Part shown: piece by piece, positions 1 through 7,046 of the stretch
Numbering within the stretch: the stretch's first letter is position 1
Layout of the letters: every line of letters begins with the position of its first letter
Assembly: GCA_027073875.1 (NCBI GenBank)
Contig: JALTEO010000082.1
Coordinates: 1 to 10,818 of the forward strand
DNA length: 10,818 nt
Reading direction: 5' to 3'
Source: Bacteroidales bacterium
Lineage (GTDB): Bacteria > Bacteroidota > Bacteroidia > Bacteroidales > JALTDM01
Notes under the pieces: model-generated
Told to the model about the DNA's origin: nothing
What the model saw: the letters and a program-made list of their open reading frames with translations, nothing else
Database searches by the model: none
Position numbers and translations under genes: made by a program

Positions 1-1
1 T

Positions 2-1912
2 AATAACACAGCCATAGGACATCAAGCATTATATAACGACACATCCGGTGGTAGTAATACCGCTTGTGGATATCAAACACTATATCACAATACAACCGGA
101 ACTAATAATACTGCAACAGGTTATCATGCCTTATTTTCAAATACAACAGGTGATCGCAATATTGCATCAGGTTATATGGCTTTATATCATAATACAACCG
201 GAACTAATAATACTGCAATTGGTGTTAAAGCATTGTATAACGATACAACCGGCAGTAACAATACCGCTTGCGGATACCAAACACTATATTCCAATACTAG
301 TGGACAATATAATACGGCAATAGGTTATCATGCTTTATATTTAAATAACACAGGGAATAGGAATGTTGCATCAGGTTATAACGCTTTGCGTAACAATACA
401 ACCGGTTATTCTAATACAGCAGCGGGCTATAAAGCTCTATATACAAATACTACCGGTTATTCTAATACAGCATTTGGATATAAGTCTTTGTACTCTAATA
501 CAACCGGACAATATAATACCGCAACAGGTTATCAAGCTCTTTATTCCAATACTTCAGGAGAAAATAATGTGGCAATAGGATATAATTCACTTCATAATGA
601 TACAGTTTCTGATAATATTGCTATTGGTGCTAATTCTTTATATTCAAATACTTCAGGTACATATAATACCGCAACCGGAATTTCATCATTATATAAAAAT
701 ACTACCGGTGAATCAAATATAGCAATAGGTTACGAATCTCTATATAGTAACACAGACGGAAATAGAAATACTGTATTAGGTGTTGAAGCACTTAGAACAA
801 ATTCAAACGGAAGTGATAATATCGCCATAGGATATAGTTCACTTTATAATGATACAGTTTCTGATAATATTGCTATTGGTGCTAATTCTTTATATTCAAA
901 TACTTCAGGTACATATAATACCGCAACCGGAATTTCATCATTATATAAAAATACTACCGGTGAATCAAATATAGCAATAGGTTACGAATCTCTATATAGT
1001 AACACAGAGGGGAATAGAAATACCGTATTAGGTGTTGAAGCACTTAGAACAAATTCAAATGGAAGTGACAATATCGCTATAGGATATAGTTCACTTTATA
1101 AAAACACAACTGGAACAGATAACACCGCATGTGGTTCTAATGCATTATATTCTAATACTGAGGGTAAGCAAAATACAGCATTGGGCAACAATACCTTGCA
1201 TGCCAATACCACAGGTGATTATAACACAGCATTAGGATTAAATGCTTTATACGATAATACCACAGGTAATAATAACACTGCAGCAGGATTAAATGCTTTA
1301 TTAAATAACACCACAGGTTATGATAACACAGCAACAGGATTAAATACTTTACGCTCTAATACCACAGGTCATTCTAATACAGCATTTGGTGTTCAAGCTT
1401 TATACACTAACACCACAGGTAGTAATAACACAGCATTGGGCAATAATTCGGGGTATAGTAATCAGAGTGGTTCAGGTAATGTATTTTTAGGTTATCAAGC
1501 AGGATATAACGAAACAGGTTCCAATAAGCTCTATATTTCTAATTCCAATACCTCCACACCGTTAATCTATGGAAACTTTGATAAAAACTTATTAAAATTC
1601 AATGGAAAAACAGGTACACCGAATGCCTCAATAACACTTGCATCGGGAGGAACAAGTTTTGCAGTTACAAGCAATGTAATGACAATTACCGGTGATGCCG
1701 GAAACAATGTAATCTCAACTATTACAGGAGGAATAGATGGTCAGATATTAACATTAATCTTTGTTGATGGACGAATAAGTATTACAGATGACAGCTCAGG
1801 AGATAGTAATACCGTAAATTTATCTGGTTCATTTACCTCTTCTGCTAATGCAGTATTGCAATTGGTATTTGACGGTACAAGCTGGAGAGAAGTTTCAAGG
1901 TCATCAAATTAG
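2..1912 (+). CDS. Repeat-built surface/fibre-like protein (NTAxG 17-residue repeats), 5'-truncated by window edge
   Basis: The frame is open from the first bases of the window to the TAG at 1910-1912, so about 636 C-terminal residues are visible and the true start lies upstream; the ATG at 176 is only an internal Met. The visible part starts with 30 consecutive units of consensus NTAxGYxALYxNTTGxx, 17 residues each (three units have 16). Such repeats are known from Bacteroidota and phage fibre-like proteins and resemble the short beta-roll repeats of YadA-type adhesin heads. The array ends in a variant unit (NVFLGYQAGYNETGSN) and a short linker (KLYISNSNTSTPLIYGNF). A beta-rich C-terminal region of roughly 100 residues follows, ending LVFDGTSWREVSRSSN, similar in style to phage tail-fibre tips. 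I see no S74 intramolecular chaperone domain, no YadA-type membrane anchor and no type IX secretion C-terminal signal. A surface adhesin or fibre role is inferred; the secretion route is unknown because the N-terminus is missing. Confidence 0.85.
   Translation, partial: NNTAIGHQALYNDTSGGSNTACGYQTLYHNTTGTNNTATGYHALFSNTTGDRNIASGYMALYHNTTGTNNTAIGVKALYNDTTGSNNTACGYQTLYSNTSGQYNTAIGYHALYLNNTGNRNVASGYNALRNNTTGYSNTAAGYKALYTNTTGYSNTAFGYKSLYSNTTGQYNTATGYQALYSNTSGENNVAIGYNSLHNDTVSDNIAIGANSLYSNTSGTYNTATGISSLYKNTTGESNIAIGYESLYSNTDGNRNTVLGVEALRTNSNGSDNIAIGYSSLYNDTVSDNIAIGANSLYSNTSGTYNTATGISSLYKNTTGESNIAIGYESLYSNTEGNRNTVLGVEALRTNSNGSDNIAIGYSSLYKNTTGTDNTACGSNALYSNTEGKQNTALGNNTLHANTTGDYNTALGLNALYDNTTGNNNTAAGLNALLNNTTGYDNTATGLNTLRSNTTGHSNTAFGVQALYTNTTGSNNTALGNNSGYSNQSGSGNVFLGYQAGYNETGSNKLYISNSNTSTPLIYGNFDKNLLKFNGKTGTPNASITLASGGTSFAVTSNVMTITGDAGNNVISTITGGIDGQILTLIFVDGRISITDDSSGDSNTVNLSGSFTSSANAVLQLVFDGTSWREVSRSSN
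5..1525 (+). repeat. Array of 30 in-frame 51-bp (three 48-bp) coding repeats
   Basis: Every unit begins with an NTA/NIA/NVA triplet followed by x-G and a hydrophobic LY-type position, giving a period of 51 bp. Units 12 and 17 (both ending NDTVSD) and unit 30 lack one residue and are 48 bp. The period is a multiple of three, so alternative frames also stay open for long stretches; these are by-products of the array and not genes. Early units spell TTG as aca/act-acc-gg, while units 24-28 use acc-aca-gg, which suggests separate rounds of local unit duplication. Confidence 0.95.
575..1078 (+). repeat. Tandem duplication of a 252-bp (84-residue) block inside the repeat gene
   Basis: Bases 575-826 and 827-1078 are adjacent direct copies differing at about eight positions by eye (roughly 97% identity). 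A third, truncated start (ataggatata) follows at 1079. Each copy holds one 16-residue and four 17-residue units, so the frame is kept. The only residue changes are Asn/His to Ser/Tyr near the junction and Asp to Glu in the NTDGN/NTEGN unit. The other units are far more diverged from each other, so this block duplication is recent. Confidence 0.93.
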
Positions 1913-1913
1913 T

Positions 1914-2120
1914 TTAACCCCAAAAATTCACGGAATTTTCTACTATTAAGAAATACCAACAAATTTGGAATTTTACAAAACCCCGGATTTGGGTATTTCT
2001 AAATCGGGATTTCCCGCTTTGCCCTCCCTTTATTTATCGCACATTCATACAATTCATTACATTCTTGTATGAATAAAGCGGGTTAACTCCAGAAATTCAC
2101 AGAATTTTTCCATCATTTAA
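1914..2120 (+). repeat. Modular intergenic repeat, copy A (most complete)
   Basis: The element begins with TTAACCCC one base after the adhesin stop codon, and its main body ends with GGGTTAA at 2080-2086, giving terminal inverted repeats 173 bp apart. The modules in order are: a small palindrome (AAAATTC-acg-GAATTTT, about 1923-1939); a long bulged hairpin (1952-1997); a CGGGATTTCCCG palindrome (2005-2016); and a terminal segment 2036-2086 with the hairpin arms ATTCATACAA (2043-2052) and TTGTATGAAT (2065-2074). A second copy of the first module follows, sharing the TTAA (2083-2120). The segment 2036-2086 is identical over 51 bp to 9528-9578, and 1987-2015 is identical over 29 bp to 8087-8115. 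Nothing in it looks coding. Confidence 0.85.
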
Positions 2121-2194
2121 TGTTAAAAAAAATAAAGTTTATATCATTACGGAAACTTTTTACAGGTATTTTTACGCTTTAAATTCTATAAAGC

Positions 2195-3553
2195 ATGCAA
2201 AAAATATTATTACTCGGCGGTGGACTTTCCACAACAAGTTTCATTAAATATATACTTGATAATGCCGAAAAATATGATTGGAAACTTCGTATTGGCGACC
2301 AACAACTGGCTCCTATCAAAAAGCAATTAGCTAATCATCCCCGTGGTGAATGTTTTGATTTTGATGTAACCAATCAGGAACAACTATATCATGAGGTATC
2401 GGAAGCAGATATTGTTGTATCTATGTTACCGGCAAGATTCCATCACTTTGTTGCCAGAGCAGCAGTTGAATTGGGCAAAAATATGGTAACGGCTTCTTAT
2501 GTTTCGGAAGATATTAAAGAACTTGACTCAAAAGCAAAACAAAAAGGGGTTTTAATCTTGATGGAAATTGGTCTTGATCCCGGTATTGACCATATGTCTG
2601 CCATGCAAATTATTGACAAAATAAAAGATCAGGGTGGAAAAATAAACCTATTTAAGTCTTTTACAGGAGGATTAGTTGCACCAAAATTTGATAATAATCC
2701 GTGGAATTATAAATTTACATGGAATCCCCGTAATGTCATTTTAGCAGGACAAGGTGTTTCTAAATTCATCCGTAACAATAAATATAAATACATCCCTTAC
2801 AATCAACTATTTACACGCATCGAACGAATTACCTTTGACGAAGTAGGCGAATTTGAGGGCTATGCCAATCGCGACTCATTGAAATATCGTGAGATCTACG
2901 GGTTGGAAAATATCCCGACAATGTTTCGTGGTACACTCCGGCGACCCGGTTTTTGCAAGTCGTGGGATGTCTTTGTAAAACTCGGTATGACAGATGATTC
3001 CTATCTTATGGAAGATGTTGCAAACATGACTTATCGCGAATTTACAAATTCATTTTTAGTTTATCACAAGACCAAAACCGTTGAAGAAAAAATTATCAAT
3101 CTATTTAACCTAAAAGAAGATTCCAGTATTCTATACAAACTTCGTTGGTTAGGACTTTTCAGTGACGAAAAAATCGGTTTGGTAGAAGCGACTCCCGCAC
3201 AAATATTACAACACATCTTAATGAAAAAATGGGCTTTGGATGAAGGAGATAAAGATATGATTGTAATGCGGCATCTATTTGAATATGAGATAAATAATAA
3301 ATCAGAACAAATTGAATCGTCGTTAGTGGTTTATGGTGGTGACCATACTGCCATGTCTATTACTGTAGGGACTCCGCTTGCCATAGCCGTAAAACGCATA
3401 CTGACAGGAAATCTGACAGGAAGTGGCGTACAAATTCCTATCACAAAAGACATTTACGAACCAATCCTTAACGAACTCAAAGAATTTGGCGTAATATTCA
3501 AAGAAAAGAAATTTAAGGAAGGAAATTTTCAAAAGACATATTCAACACTGTAA
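2195..3553 (+). CDS. Saccharopine dehydrogenase (glutamate-forming type, saccharopine reductase) family protein
   Basis: A 452-residue cytoplasmic NAD(P)-dependent oxidoreductase. The N-terminus begins with a Rossmann beta strand and glycine-rich turn (KILLLGGGLSTT, residues 3-14). An acidic DFDVTN follows at 55-60, then SMLPA at 76-80 and the family signature GLDPGIDHM at 126-134, which matches the Lys9-type saccharopine reductase family and argues against carboxynorspermidine dehydrogenase. The substrate domain continues with FTGGLVAP (156-163), and the chain returns to the Rossmann part near the C-terminus. Length is normal. Family members interconvert saccharopine with glutamate and 2-aminoadipate semialdehyde, so lysine metabolism is the expected role, but no other lysine gene is nearby and the direction in vivo is unknown. 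The gene stands alone, with repeat copies A and B on either side. No clear ribosome binding site or -7 element was found upstream. Confidence 0.85.
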   Translation: MQKILLLGGGLSTTSFIKYILDNAEKYDWKLRIGDQQLAPIKKQLANHPRGECFDFDVTNQEQLYHEVSEADIVVSMLPARFHHFVARAAVELGKNMVTASYVSEDIKELDSKAKQKGVLILMEIGLDPGIDHMSAMQIIDKIKDQGGKINLFKSFTGGLVAPKFDNNPWNYKFTWNPRNVILAGQGVSKFIRNNKYKYIPYNQLFTRIERITFDEVGEFEGYANRDSLKYREIYGLENIPTMFRGTLRRPGFCKSWDVFVKLGMTDDSYLMEDVANMTYREFTNSFLVYHKTKTVEEKIINLFNLKEDSSILYKLRWLGLFSDEKIGLVEATPAQILQHILMKKWALDEGDKDMIVMRHLFEYEINNKSEQIESSLVVYGGDHTAMSITVGTPLAIAVKRILTGNLTGSGVQIPITKDIYEPILNELKEFGVIFKEKKFKEGNFQKTYSTL

Positions 3554-3570
3554 GGAATGCGTTTGAAATT

Positions 3571-3617
3571 TTAACCCCAAAAACTCACAAAGTTCTTGTA
3601 TGAATAATGCGGGTTAA
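3571..3617 (+). repeat. Modular intergenic repeat, copy B (internally deleted)
   Basis: A 47-bp version keeping both ends of the family: it starts TTAACCCCAAAAA and ends TTGTATGAATAATGCGGG plus TTAA. The central modules of copy A are missing. It begins 17 bp after the stop of the saccharopine dehydrogenase gene. Short complementary arms AACT and AGTT flank the deletion joint. Confidence 0.75.
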
Positions 3618-3625
3618 AATCAACT

Positions 3626-3706
3626 CGTCATTACGAGGAGGTACGACAAAGTAATTTCAACCAATAATGAACAAGATTGTTTCGCTAATGCTCTTGTCCA
3701 TTACGC
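3626..3706 (+). repeat. Second intergenic repeat family (CGTCATTACGAGGAG type)
   Basis: The segment starts CGTCATTACGAGGAGG and continues with GACAAAGTAATTTC; its right half contains GATTGTTTCGCTAATGCTC and ends CATTACGCC. This resembles, from memory, a dispersed palindromic intergenic element seen in many bacterial genomes (CGTCATTGCGAGGAG...GCAATC...GATTGCTTCGC...). The right arm is degenerate. The element ends at the base before the stop codon of the convergent glycosyltransferase gene. It is unrelated in sequence to copies A-E. Confidence 0.6.
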
Positions 3707-4729
3707 CTAAAATTCCAATTCGGAAAACTTTTTCTTTCCGTTCAAATAAAACGCCTTAACCACCGACTTGCCAAAAATTTCTGCATGGTCAAAAGAGATG
3801 GCTTGTTTCAGATTCTCTTTTCGTTTTTCAGTAAACCTGTGCATCGTAAACCAAAATTGACAATGTGCTTTCATTACGGCAAAAAAATAAGTAAACTGTA
3901 GCGAAAACAAAAACTTAAATGCCGCCACCGTATCGTAAAATAAACGGGTAAGCAACATCCCGAAAAATTTACCACGGGCAATATTTTTGTAAATCATATA
4001 CAAATTATTCCGAAAGTTCAGCATTGTTTTCTTCGGGCTCATATAGTTCAGCGTTGCTCCGCCAAGATGATACACCACCGATGCCGGTTCTACAAAAATT
4101 TTGTATCCGCGATTTTTCAGCCGCCAACACAAATCTATCTCTTCCATGTGAGCAAAAAAATCGTTGTCCAATCCCCCACTCTCCCTAAAAATATTTGCCC
4201 GTATCATTAAAGCGGCTCCGGTAGCCCAGAATATCTCACGGCGATTATCATATTGCCCTTCGTCTTTTTCCACTTCATTGAAAATCCTGCCTCGGCAAAA
4301 CGGGAAATAATTTTTGTCAACAAAGCCACCCGAAGCACCTGCATGTTCAAAATAATCACGATAACGATAAGAACGGATTTTCGGTTGGCAAGCCGCAATT
4401 TTTTCATCGCTGTCCATCAATGCAATGAGTGGTTGCAGCCAATTTTCCGCCACCTCCACATCAGAATTCAGCAGCATAAAATAGTCGGCATCAACTTGTT
4501 CCAATGATTTATTGTATCCACCGGCAAATCCATAGTTTTTATCCAACCGTACGATTTTTATTGCCGGATAATTTTTTTGCAGAAACGAAACCGAATCGTC
4601 AGAAGAAGCGTTATCCGCTACCACAATTTCTACGCCGGGCAATGTAGAATATTTTACCACCGAGGGCAAAAACTTTTCTAACAACGATTTACCGTTCCAG
4701 TTTAATATTACAATGGCAGTCTTTCCCAT
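3707..4729 (-). CDS. Family 2 glycosyltransferase, WbbL/rhamnosyltransferase-like
   Basis: A 340-residue GT-A fold glycosyltransferase. The start fits the family (TAIVILNWNG, residues 4-13). Visible motifs are the nucleotide-binding VADNASSDDS (37-46), the metal-binding DxD equivalent LLNSDVEV (86-93), the ATGAALMIR acceptor-loop segment (169-177), EEIDLCWR with acidic catalytic candidates (196-203) and HLGGAT (221-226). A hydrophobic stretch (about 260-290) and a basic C-terminus suggest membrane association on the cytoplasmic face. The gene starts inside the upstream acyltransferase gene (22-bp overlap), so translational coupling is likely. Assembly of a surface polysaccharide or lipopolysaccharide is inferred from the family and neighbour; the sugar donor cannot be read from the sequence. 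It ends with TAG directly against a dispersed repeat. Confidence 0.88.
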   Translation of the reverse strand: MGKTAIVILNWNGKSLLEKFLPSVVKYSTLPGVEIVVADNASSDDSVSFLQKNYPAIKIVRLDKNYGFAGGYNKSLEQVDADYFMLLNSDVEVAENWLQPLIALMDSDEKIAACQPKIRSYRYRDYFEHAGASGGFVDKNYFPFCRGRIFNEVEKDEGQYDNRREIFWATGAALMIRANIFRESGGLDNDFFAHMEEIDLCWRLKNRGYKIFVEPASVVYHLGGATLNYMSPKKTMLNFRNNLYMIYKNIARGKFFGMLLTRLFYDTVAAFKFLFSLQFTYFFAVMKAHCQFWFTMHRFTEKRKENLKQAISFDHAEIFGKSVVKAFYLNGKKKFSELEF

Positions 4730-5607
4730 ACTTTTTCGTTTGGTTTGCGTTTATGTTTCCACCGGCGATGTGACCACAACCACGACTCGGGTTGTTTTAA
4801 AATAGTTGCTTCCAATGCTGCCACATGTTTCAGTGTTATGTGATAATCCGGTTCTTCTTGCGGCTTATCGGTAATCAAGCTTAAATTAATTTCGTAACGA
4901 TGTCGTTTTACACGCAACATTTCTCCACTGATAACAACACCGTTAATTTTTTTTGCAATTTTTTCGGCACCGAGATAAATTGGGGTTTCCTGATTCAAAA
5001 AAGTAGTCCAAAAATTTATTTCGTTTGCCGTAGGAATCTGGTCGCCGGCAAAAATAGTCAGCGTTGGAATATTATCTTTGACGCGTGAAAGAATTGCTTT
5101 TAACGAATTTCTTTTCAAAATGACATCCATACCATATTGCGACCGGATTTTAGTTATTAATTTCTCGAAGTTTTTATTTTTTATGGGCTTCACCAAACCC
5201 AACACATTATGATTGGTATAAGCAGGTAAGATATTATACCATTCCCAATTATTAAAATGCCCGATGACAAAAATAATGTGTCTGTCTTTATATTTTGTTA
5301 AAAGCTCCGGATTGTTAATTTTGACCCGTTTCTTTAATTTCTCTTTCGGCATTCCCCAGTAAATCAGGTATTCAATCAACACATCAGTAAACGATTTGTA
5401 AAATGATTTTACCAGTTTCTTAATTTCTTTTTCACGCTTATCGGGAAACGCATTACGCATATTATTAATTACGACTTTCTTCCTGTAAGCGAATATATAA
5501 TAGGTTAAAAAGTATAAGAATACAGCCATCACACTGTGGCAACAGACAGGCAATATTGCCAAGGGATATAACAAAATAAGAATCAGATAATATCCGACAT
5601 GTCGCAT
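4708..5607 (-). CDS. LpxL/HtrB-type lipid A (lysophospholipid) acyltransferase
   Basis: A 299-residue inner-membrane protein with an N-terminal hydrophobic anchor (about residues 5-38). The acyltransferase motif HX4E appears as GHFNNWEW (116-123, His117 and Glu122). It is followed by FAGDQIP (187-192) and the C-terminal SWLWSHRRWK (275-284), all typical of the HtrB/LpxL family, and the length is normal. Family members move a fatty acid from acyl-ACP onto a lipid A precursor at the cytoplasmic face of the inner membrane; Bacteroidota homologues are also annotated as aminolipid or lysophospholipid acyltransferases, so the exact acceptor is open. It is the first gene of a two-gene operon with the overlapping glycosyltransferase. 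A candidate -7 box (TAGCTTTG) lies 17 bp upstream of the ATG. Confidence 0.88.
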   Translation of the reverse strand: MRHVGYYLILILLYPLAILPVCCHSVMAVFLYFLTYYIFAYRKKVVINNMRNAFPDKREKEIKKLVKSFYKSFTDVLIEYLIYWGMPKEKLKKRVKINNPELLTKYKDRHIIFVIGHFNNWEWYNILPAYTNHNVLGLVKPIKNKNFEKLITKIRSQYGMDVILKRNSLKAILSRVKDNIPTLTIFAGDQIPTANEINFWTTFLNQETPIYLGAEKIAKKINGVVISGEMLRVKRHRYEINLSLITDKPQEEPDYHITLKHVAALEATILKQPESWLWSHRRWKHKRKPNEKVWERLPL

Positions 5608-5624
5608 TCTTCAAAAACTTTTCA

Positions 5625-5632
5625 CAAAGCTA
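5625..5632 (-). promoter_or_regulatory. Candidate -7 promoter element for the acyltransferase-glycosyltransferase operon
   Basis: The minus strand reads TAGCTTTG, an exact match to the Bacteroidota -7 consensus TAnnTTTG. No good -33 TTTG was found at the usual distance, and the leader would be short (about 10 bases). Confidence 0.4.
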
Positions 5633-5674
5633 ATATAAGTTTTTTAATCAGGGAAGTTCATAGAATTTTTAGGA

Positions 5675-5800
5675 TTAACCCCAAAAATTCACAGAATTTT
5701 TTACGATTAAGTAATACCAACAAATTTGGTGGTTTTGTAAAACCCCAAATTTTGGTATTTCTAAATTGGGATTTCCCGCATTCCCAATTAAATTGGGAAT
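5675..5800 (+). repeat. Modular intergenic repeat, copy C
   Basis: The copy starts TTAACCCCAAAAATTCACAG, like copy A, preceded by a partial duplicate of the same module (TTCATAGAATTTTTAGGA, 5657-5674). The central hairpin is the best formed of the family: AATACCAA (5713-5720), a CA bulge, AATTTGG (5723-5729), an inner GGTTTT/AAAACC pair (5731-5744), then CCAAATT (5745-5751) and TTGGTATT (5752-5759). The right end differs from A and E: in place of the 51-bp terminal segment it has its own short hairpin ATTCCCAAT-taa-ATTGGGAAT (5780-5800). Confidence 0.82.
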
Positions 5801-5927
5801 GTAATCCTATGAGCTTTATTGGTTGAGATACCTGCTTTCGAGAATATATACTACTATTGGTTTGGCGAAGACACCCAAAAGAACAATTTATGCCGACTAA
5901 TATAACTTTTTAAATTGCTAAAAATCA

Positions 5928-6623
5928 TCAATTAGAAGCTATGCCAATGGCAGCAATACTAATTTTCAGTTCACGAATATCTAGCAATGCTTGAACACTT
6001 CCCTCAAGCGTTGCTCCGGTCGTAATAACATCATCTACCAACAAAATATGTTTCCCCTGAAATGTCTGGCTGTTCGAAACGGCAAATACCGATTTTACAT
6101 TTTCCCATCGTTCGTAACGGGCTTTTCGCGTTTGTGTCTGAGTAAATGTTGAACGAATAAGCGTCTGATTATCAACGGGAATTTCTAATATTTCCGATAG
6201 TCCGTTCGCAATTATCTCACTTTGATTGTAGCCGCGGATTTTCTTTTTTTTCGGGTGCAAAGGCACCGGTACAATGTAGTCAATACCGGTAGCCCAGTCA
6301 CTAAGATCTTCGGCAAGCAACCGTCCCATAAAAATTCCTATTTCCGGCTTTCCTTTATATTTTAGTTGATGAATCAGTTTCCGGTAGCCGCTGCCTTTCT
6401 TAAAATACAATAGTGCCGTTGCTTTTTCTACGGGAAATCGTCCCCAGAACATCATCTCCAACTGATTTTTCGGTTCTAAATGAAAATTAGTTCGTGGCAA
6501 GTCGTATAAACACTTTGAACAAAGGATTTCTTCCTGTTGATAGAGCTTTTCGCCACAAACCAGACATATCCGCGGGAAGAATAAATCTACAAAATGACCG
6601 AAAGGTGTTATCAGATTTCCCAT
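5928..6623 (-). CDS. ComF-family phosphoribosyltransferase-like protein
   Basis: A 231-residue cytoplasmic protein of normal family length. The N-terminus carries a four-cysteine zinc finger, CLVC (Cys20, Cys23) and CSKC (Cys35, Cys38). The middle has the ComF signatures FKKGSGYRKLIHQLKYKGK (74-92) and PVPLHPKKKKIRGYNQS (119-135). The C-terminal half has a complete PRPP-binding loop, LLVDDVITTGATLEG (194-208). ComF proteins take part in handling incoming single-stranded DNA during natural transformation in several bacteria, but homologues are widespread in non-competent species too. The gene is alone on its strand and diverges from thioredoxin with an 84-bp gap. An exact TAnnTTTG match lies 12 bp upstream. 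Confidence 0.9.
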   Translation of the reverse strand: MGNLITPFGHFVDLFFPRICLVCGEKLYQQEEILCSKCLYDLPRTNFHLEPKNQLEMMFWGRFPVEKATALLYFKKGSGYRKLIHQLKYKGKPEIGIFMGRLLAEDLSDWATGIDYIVPVPLHPKKKKIRGYNQSEIIANGLSEILEIPVDNQTLIRSTFTQTQTRKARYERWENVKSVFAVSNSQTFQGKHILLVDDVITTGATLEGSVQALLDIRELKISIAAIGIASN

Positions 6624-6634
6624 TGTTGAAAAGT

Positions 6635-6642
6635 CAAAAGTA
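6635..6642 (-). promoter_or_regulatory. Candidate -7 promoter element for the comF-like gene
   Basis: The minus strand reads TACTTTTG, matching TAnnTTTG. It sits only 11 bp from the ATG, which would give a nearly leaderless transcript, so this is a weak call. Confidence 0.3.
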
Positions 6643-6707
6643 AAAAAAATATTTTGGGGAAAAAGTAAAATGAATTCTTATTATTTTTACAAAAAAAATT
6701 TATTTTT

Positions 6708-7025
6708 ATGGTACAAGAAGTGAACGAATCTAATTTTGAAGAAATTGTCTTAAAATCAGACAAGCCCGTATTGGTTGATTTATGGGCAGAATGGTGTGGT
6801 CCCTGTAAAATGGTGCACCCTATTATGGAAGAAATGGCAACCGAATTTGAAGGCAAAGCCGTAATGACATCTATTGATGTGGAGGCAAATCCAAGCATTA
6901 CCACAAAATACAGGATACGAAATATTCCCACAGTACTGTTTTTTAAAAACGGAGAAGTTGTTGATAAACAAGTAGGTGCTGTTCCAAAAGCAAAATTTGT
7001 AAGTAAACTGGAACCGCTATTGTAA
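6708..7025 (+). CDS. trxA: Thioredoxin
   Basis: A 105-residue classic single-domain thioredoxin with no signal peptide, so cytoplasmic. The active site WAEWCGPCK has Cys30 and Cys33; the cis-proline is in RNIPTVLFF (Pro74), and the KNGEVVDKQVGAVPK hairpin (80-94) fits the fold. It reduces disulfides of client proteins using electrons from thioredoxin reductase, which is not in this window. The start is fixed by the length and by an A/T-rich leader (aaaaaaaatttattttt) directly before ATG, usual in this phylum. The DUF58 gene follows 54 bp downstream on the same strand and is probably cotranscribed. Confidence 0.95.
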   Translation: MVQEVNESNFEEIVLKSDKPVLVDLWAEWCGPCKMVHPIMEEMATEFEGKAVMTSIDVEANPSITTKYRIRNIPTVLFFKNGEVVDKQVGAVPKAKFVSKLEPLL

Positions 7026-7046
7026 ACCGGTTATACCGAAAGAAAT

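Larger units (their letters stand above)
5608..5927. other. Intergenic region between the envelope operon and comF-like gene
   Basis: These 320 bp contain the operon promoter candidate, a partial first repeat module at 5657-5674, and repeat copy C (5675-5800). The remaining 5801-5927 has no convincing coding frame, RNA gene or terminator. A plus-strand open stretch across 5599-5826 runs through the repeat and looks spurious. The words GGTTTGGCGAAGACACCC near 5859-5876 stand out as less AT-rich but were not matched to anything. Confidence 0.6.

Noticed and set aside
48..578. Long open stretches in a second plus-strand frame (and one on the minus strand near 1152-1334) inside the repeat gene
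   Set aside because: They arise because a repeat period divisible by three keeps stops out of every frame; their translations show no protein-like pattern.
5..1525. Regular 51-bp repeats resembling a CRISPR or minisatellite array
   Set aside because: The period is in frame throughout, the repeats encode a coherent NTAxG protein pattern, and there are no constant repeats with unique spacers.
2..1912. YadA-type trimeric autotransporter
   Set aside because: The repeats resemble YadA head repeats, but the C-terminus lacks the coiled-coil stalk and four-strand membrane anchor.
1998..2030. Rho-independent terminators at the GGGATTTCCC palindromes in the repeat copies
   Set aside because: The stems are short (4 bp), the T tracts afterwards are weak, and the same sequence occurs upstream of genes (copy E).
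1912..2088. Integron attC-like site, because RYYYAAC-like and GTTRRRY-like words flank palindromic sequence in copy A
   Set aside because: The right-hand word (GTTAACT) breaks the GTTRRRY rule, other copies lack both words, and no integrase or cassette structure is present.
2195..3553. Carboxynorspermidine dehydrogenase
   Set aside because: The GLDPGIDHM signature fits saccharopine reductase better, and no carboxynorspermidine decarboxylase gene is adjacent.
5599..5826. Small plus-strand ORF across repeat copy C
   Set aside because: It begins inside the acyltransferase gene on the other strand and runs through non-coding hairpin repeat sequence.
6653..6690. TTTG ... TATTTTTA promoter for thioredoxin
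   Set aside because: The -7 match is imperfect (A for G) and the spacing between the two boxes is too long; in such AT-rich DNA it is not distinguishable from chance.
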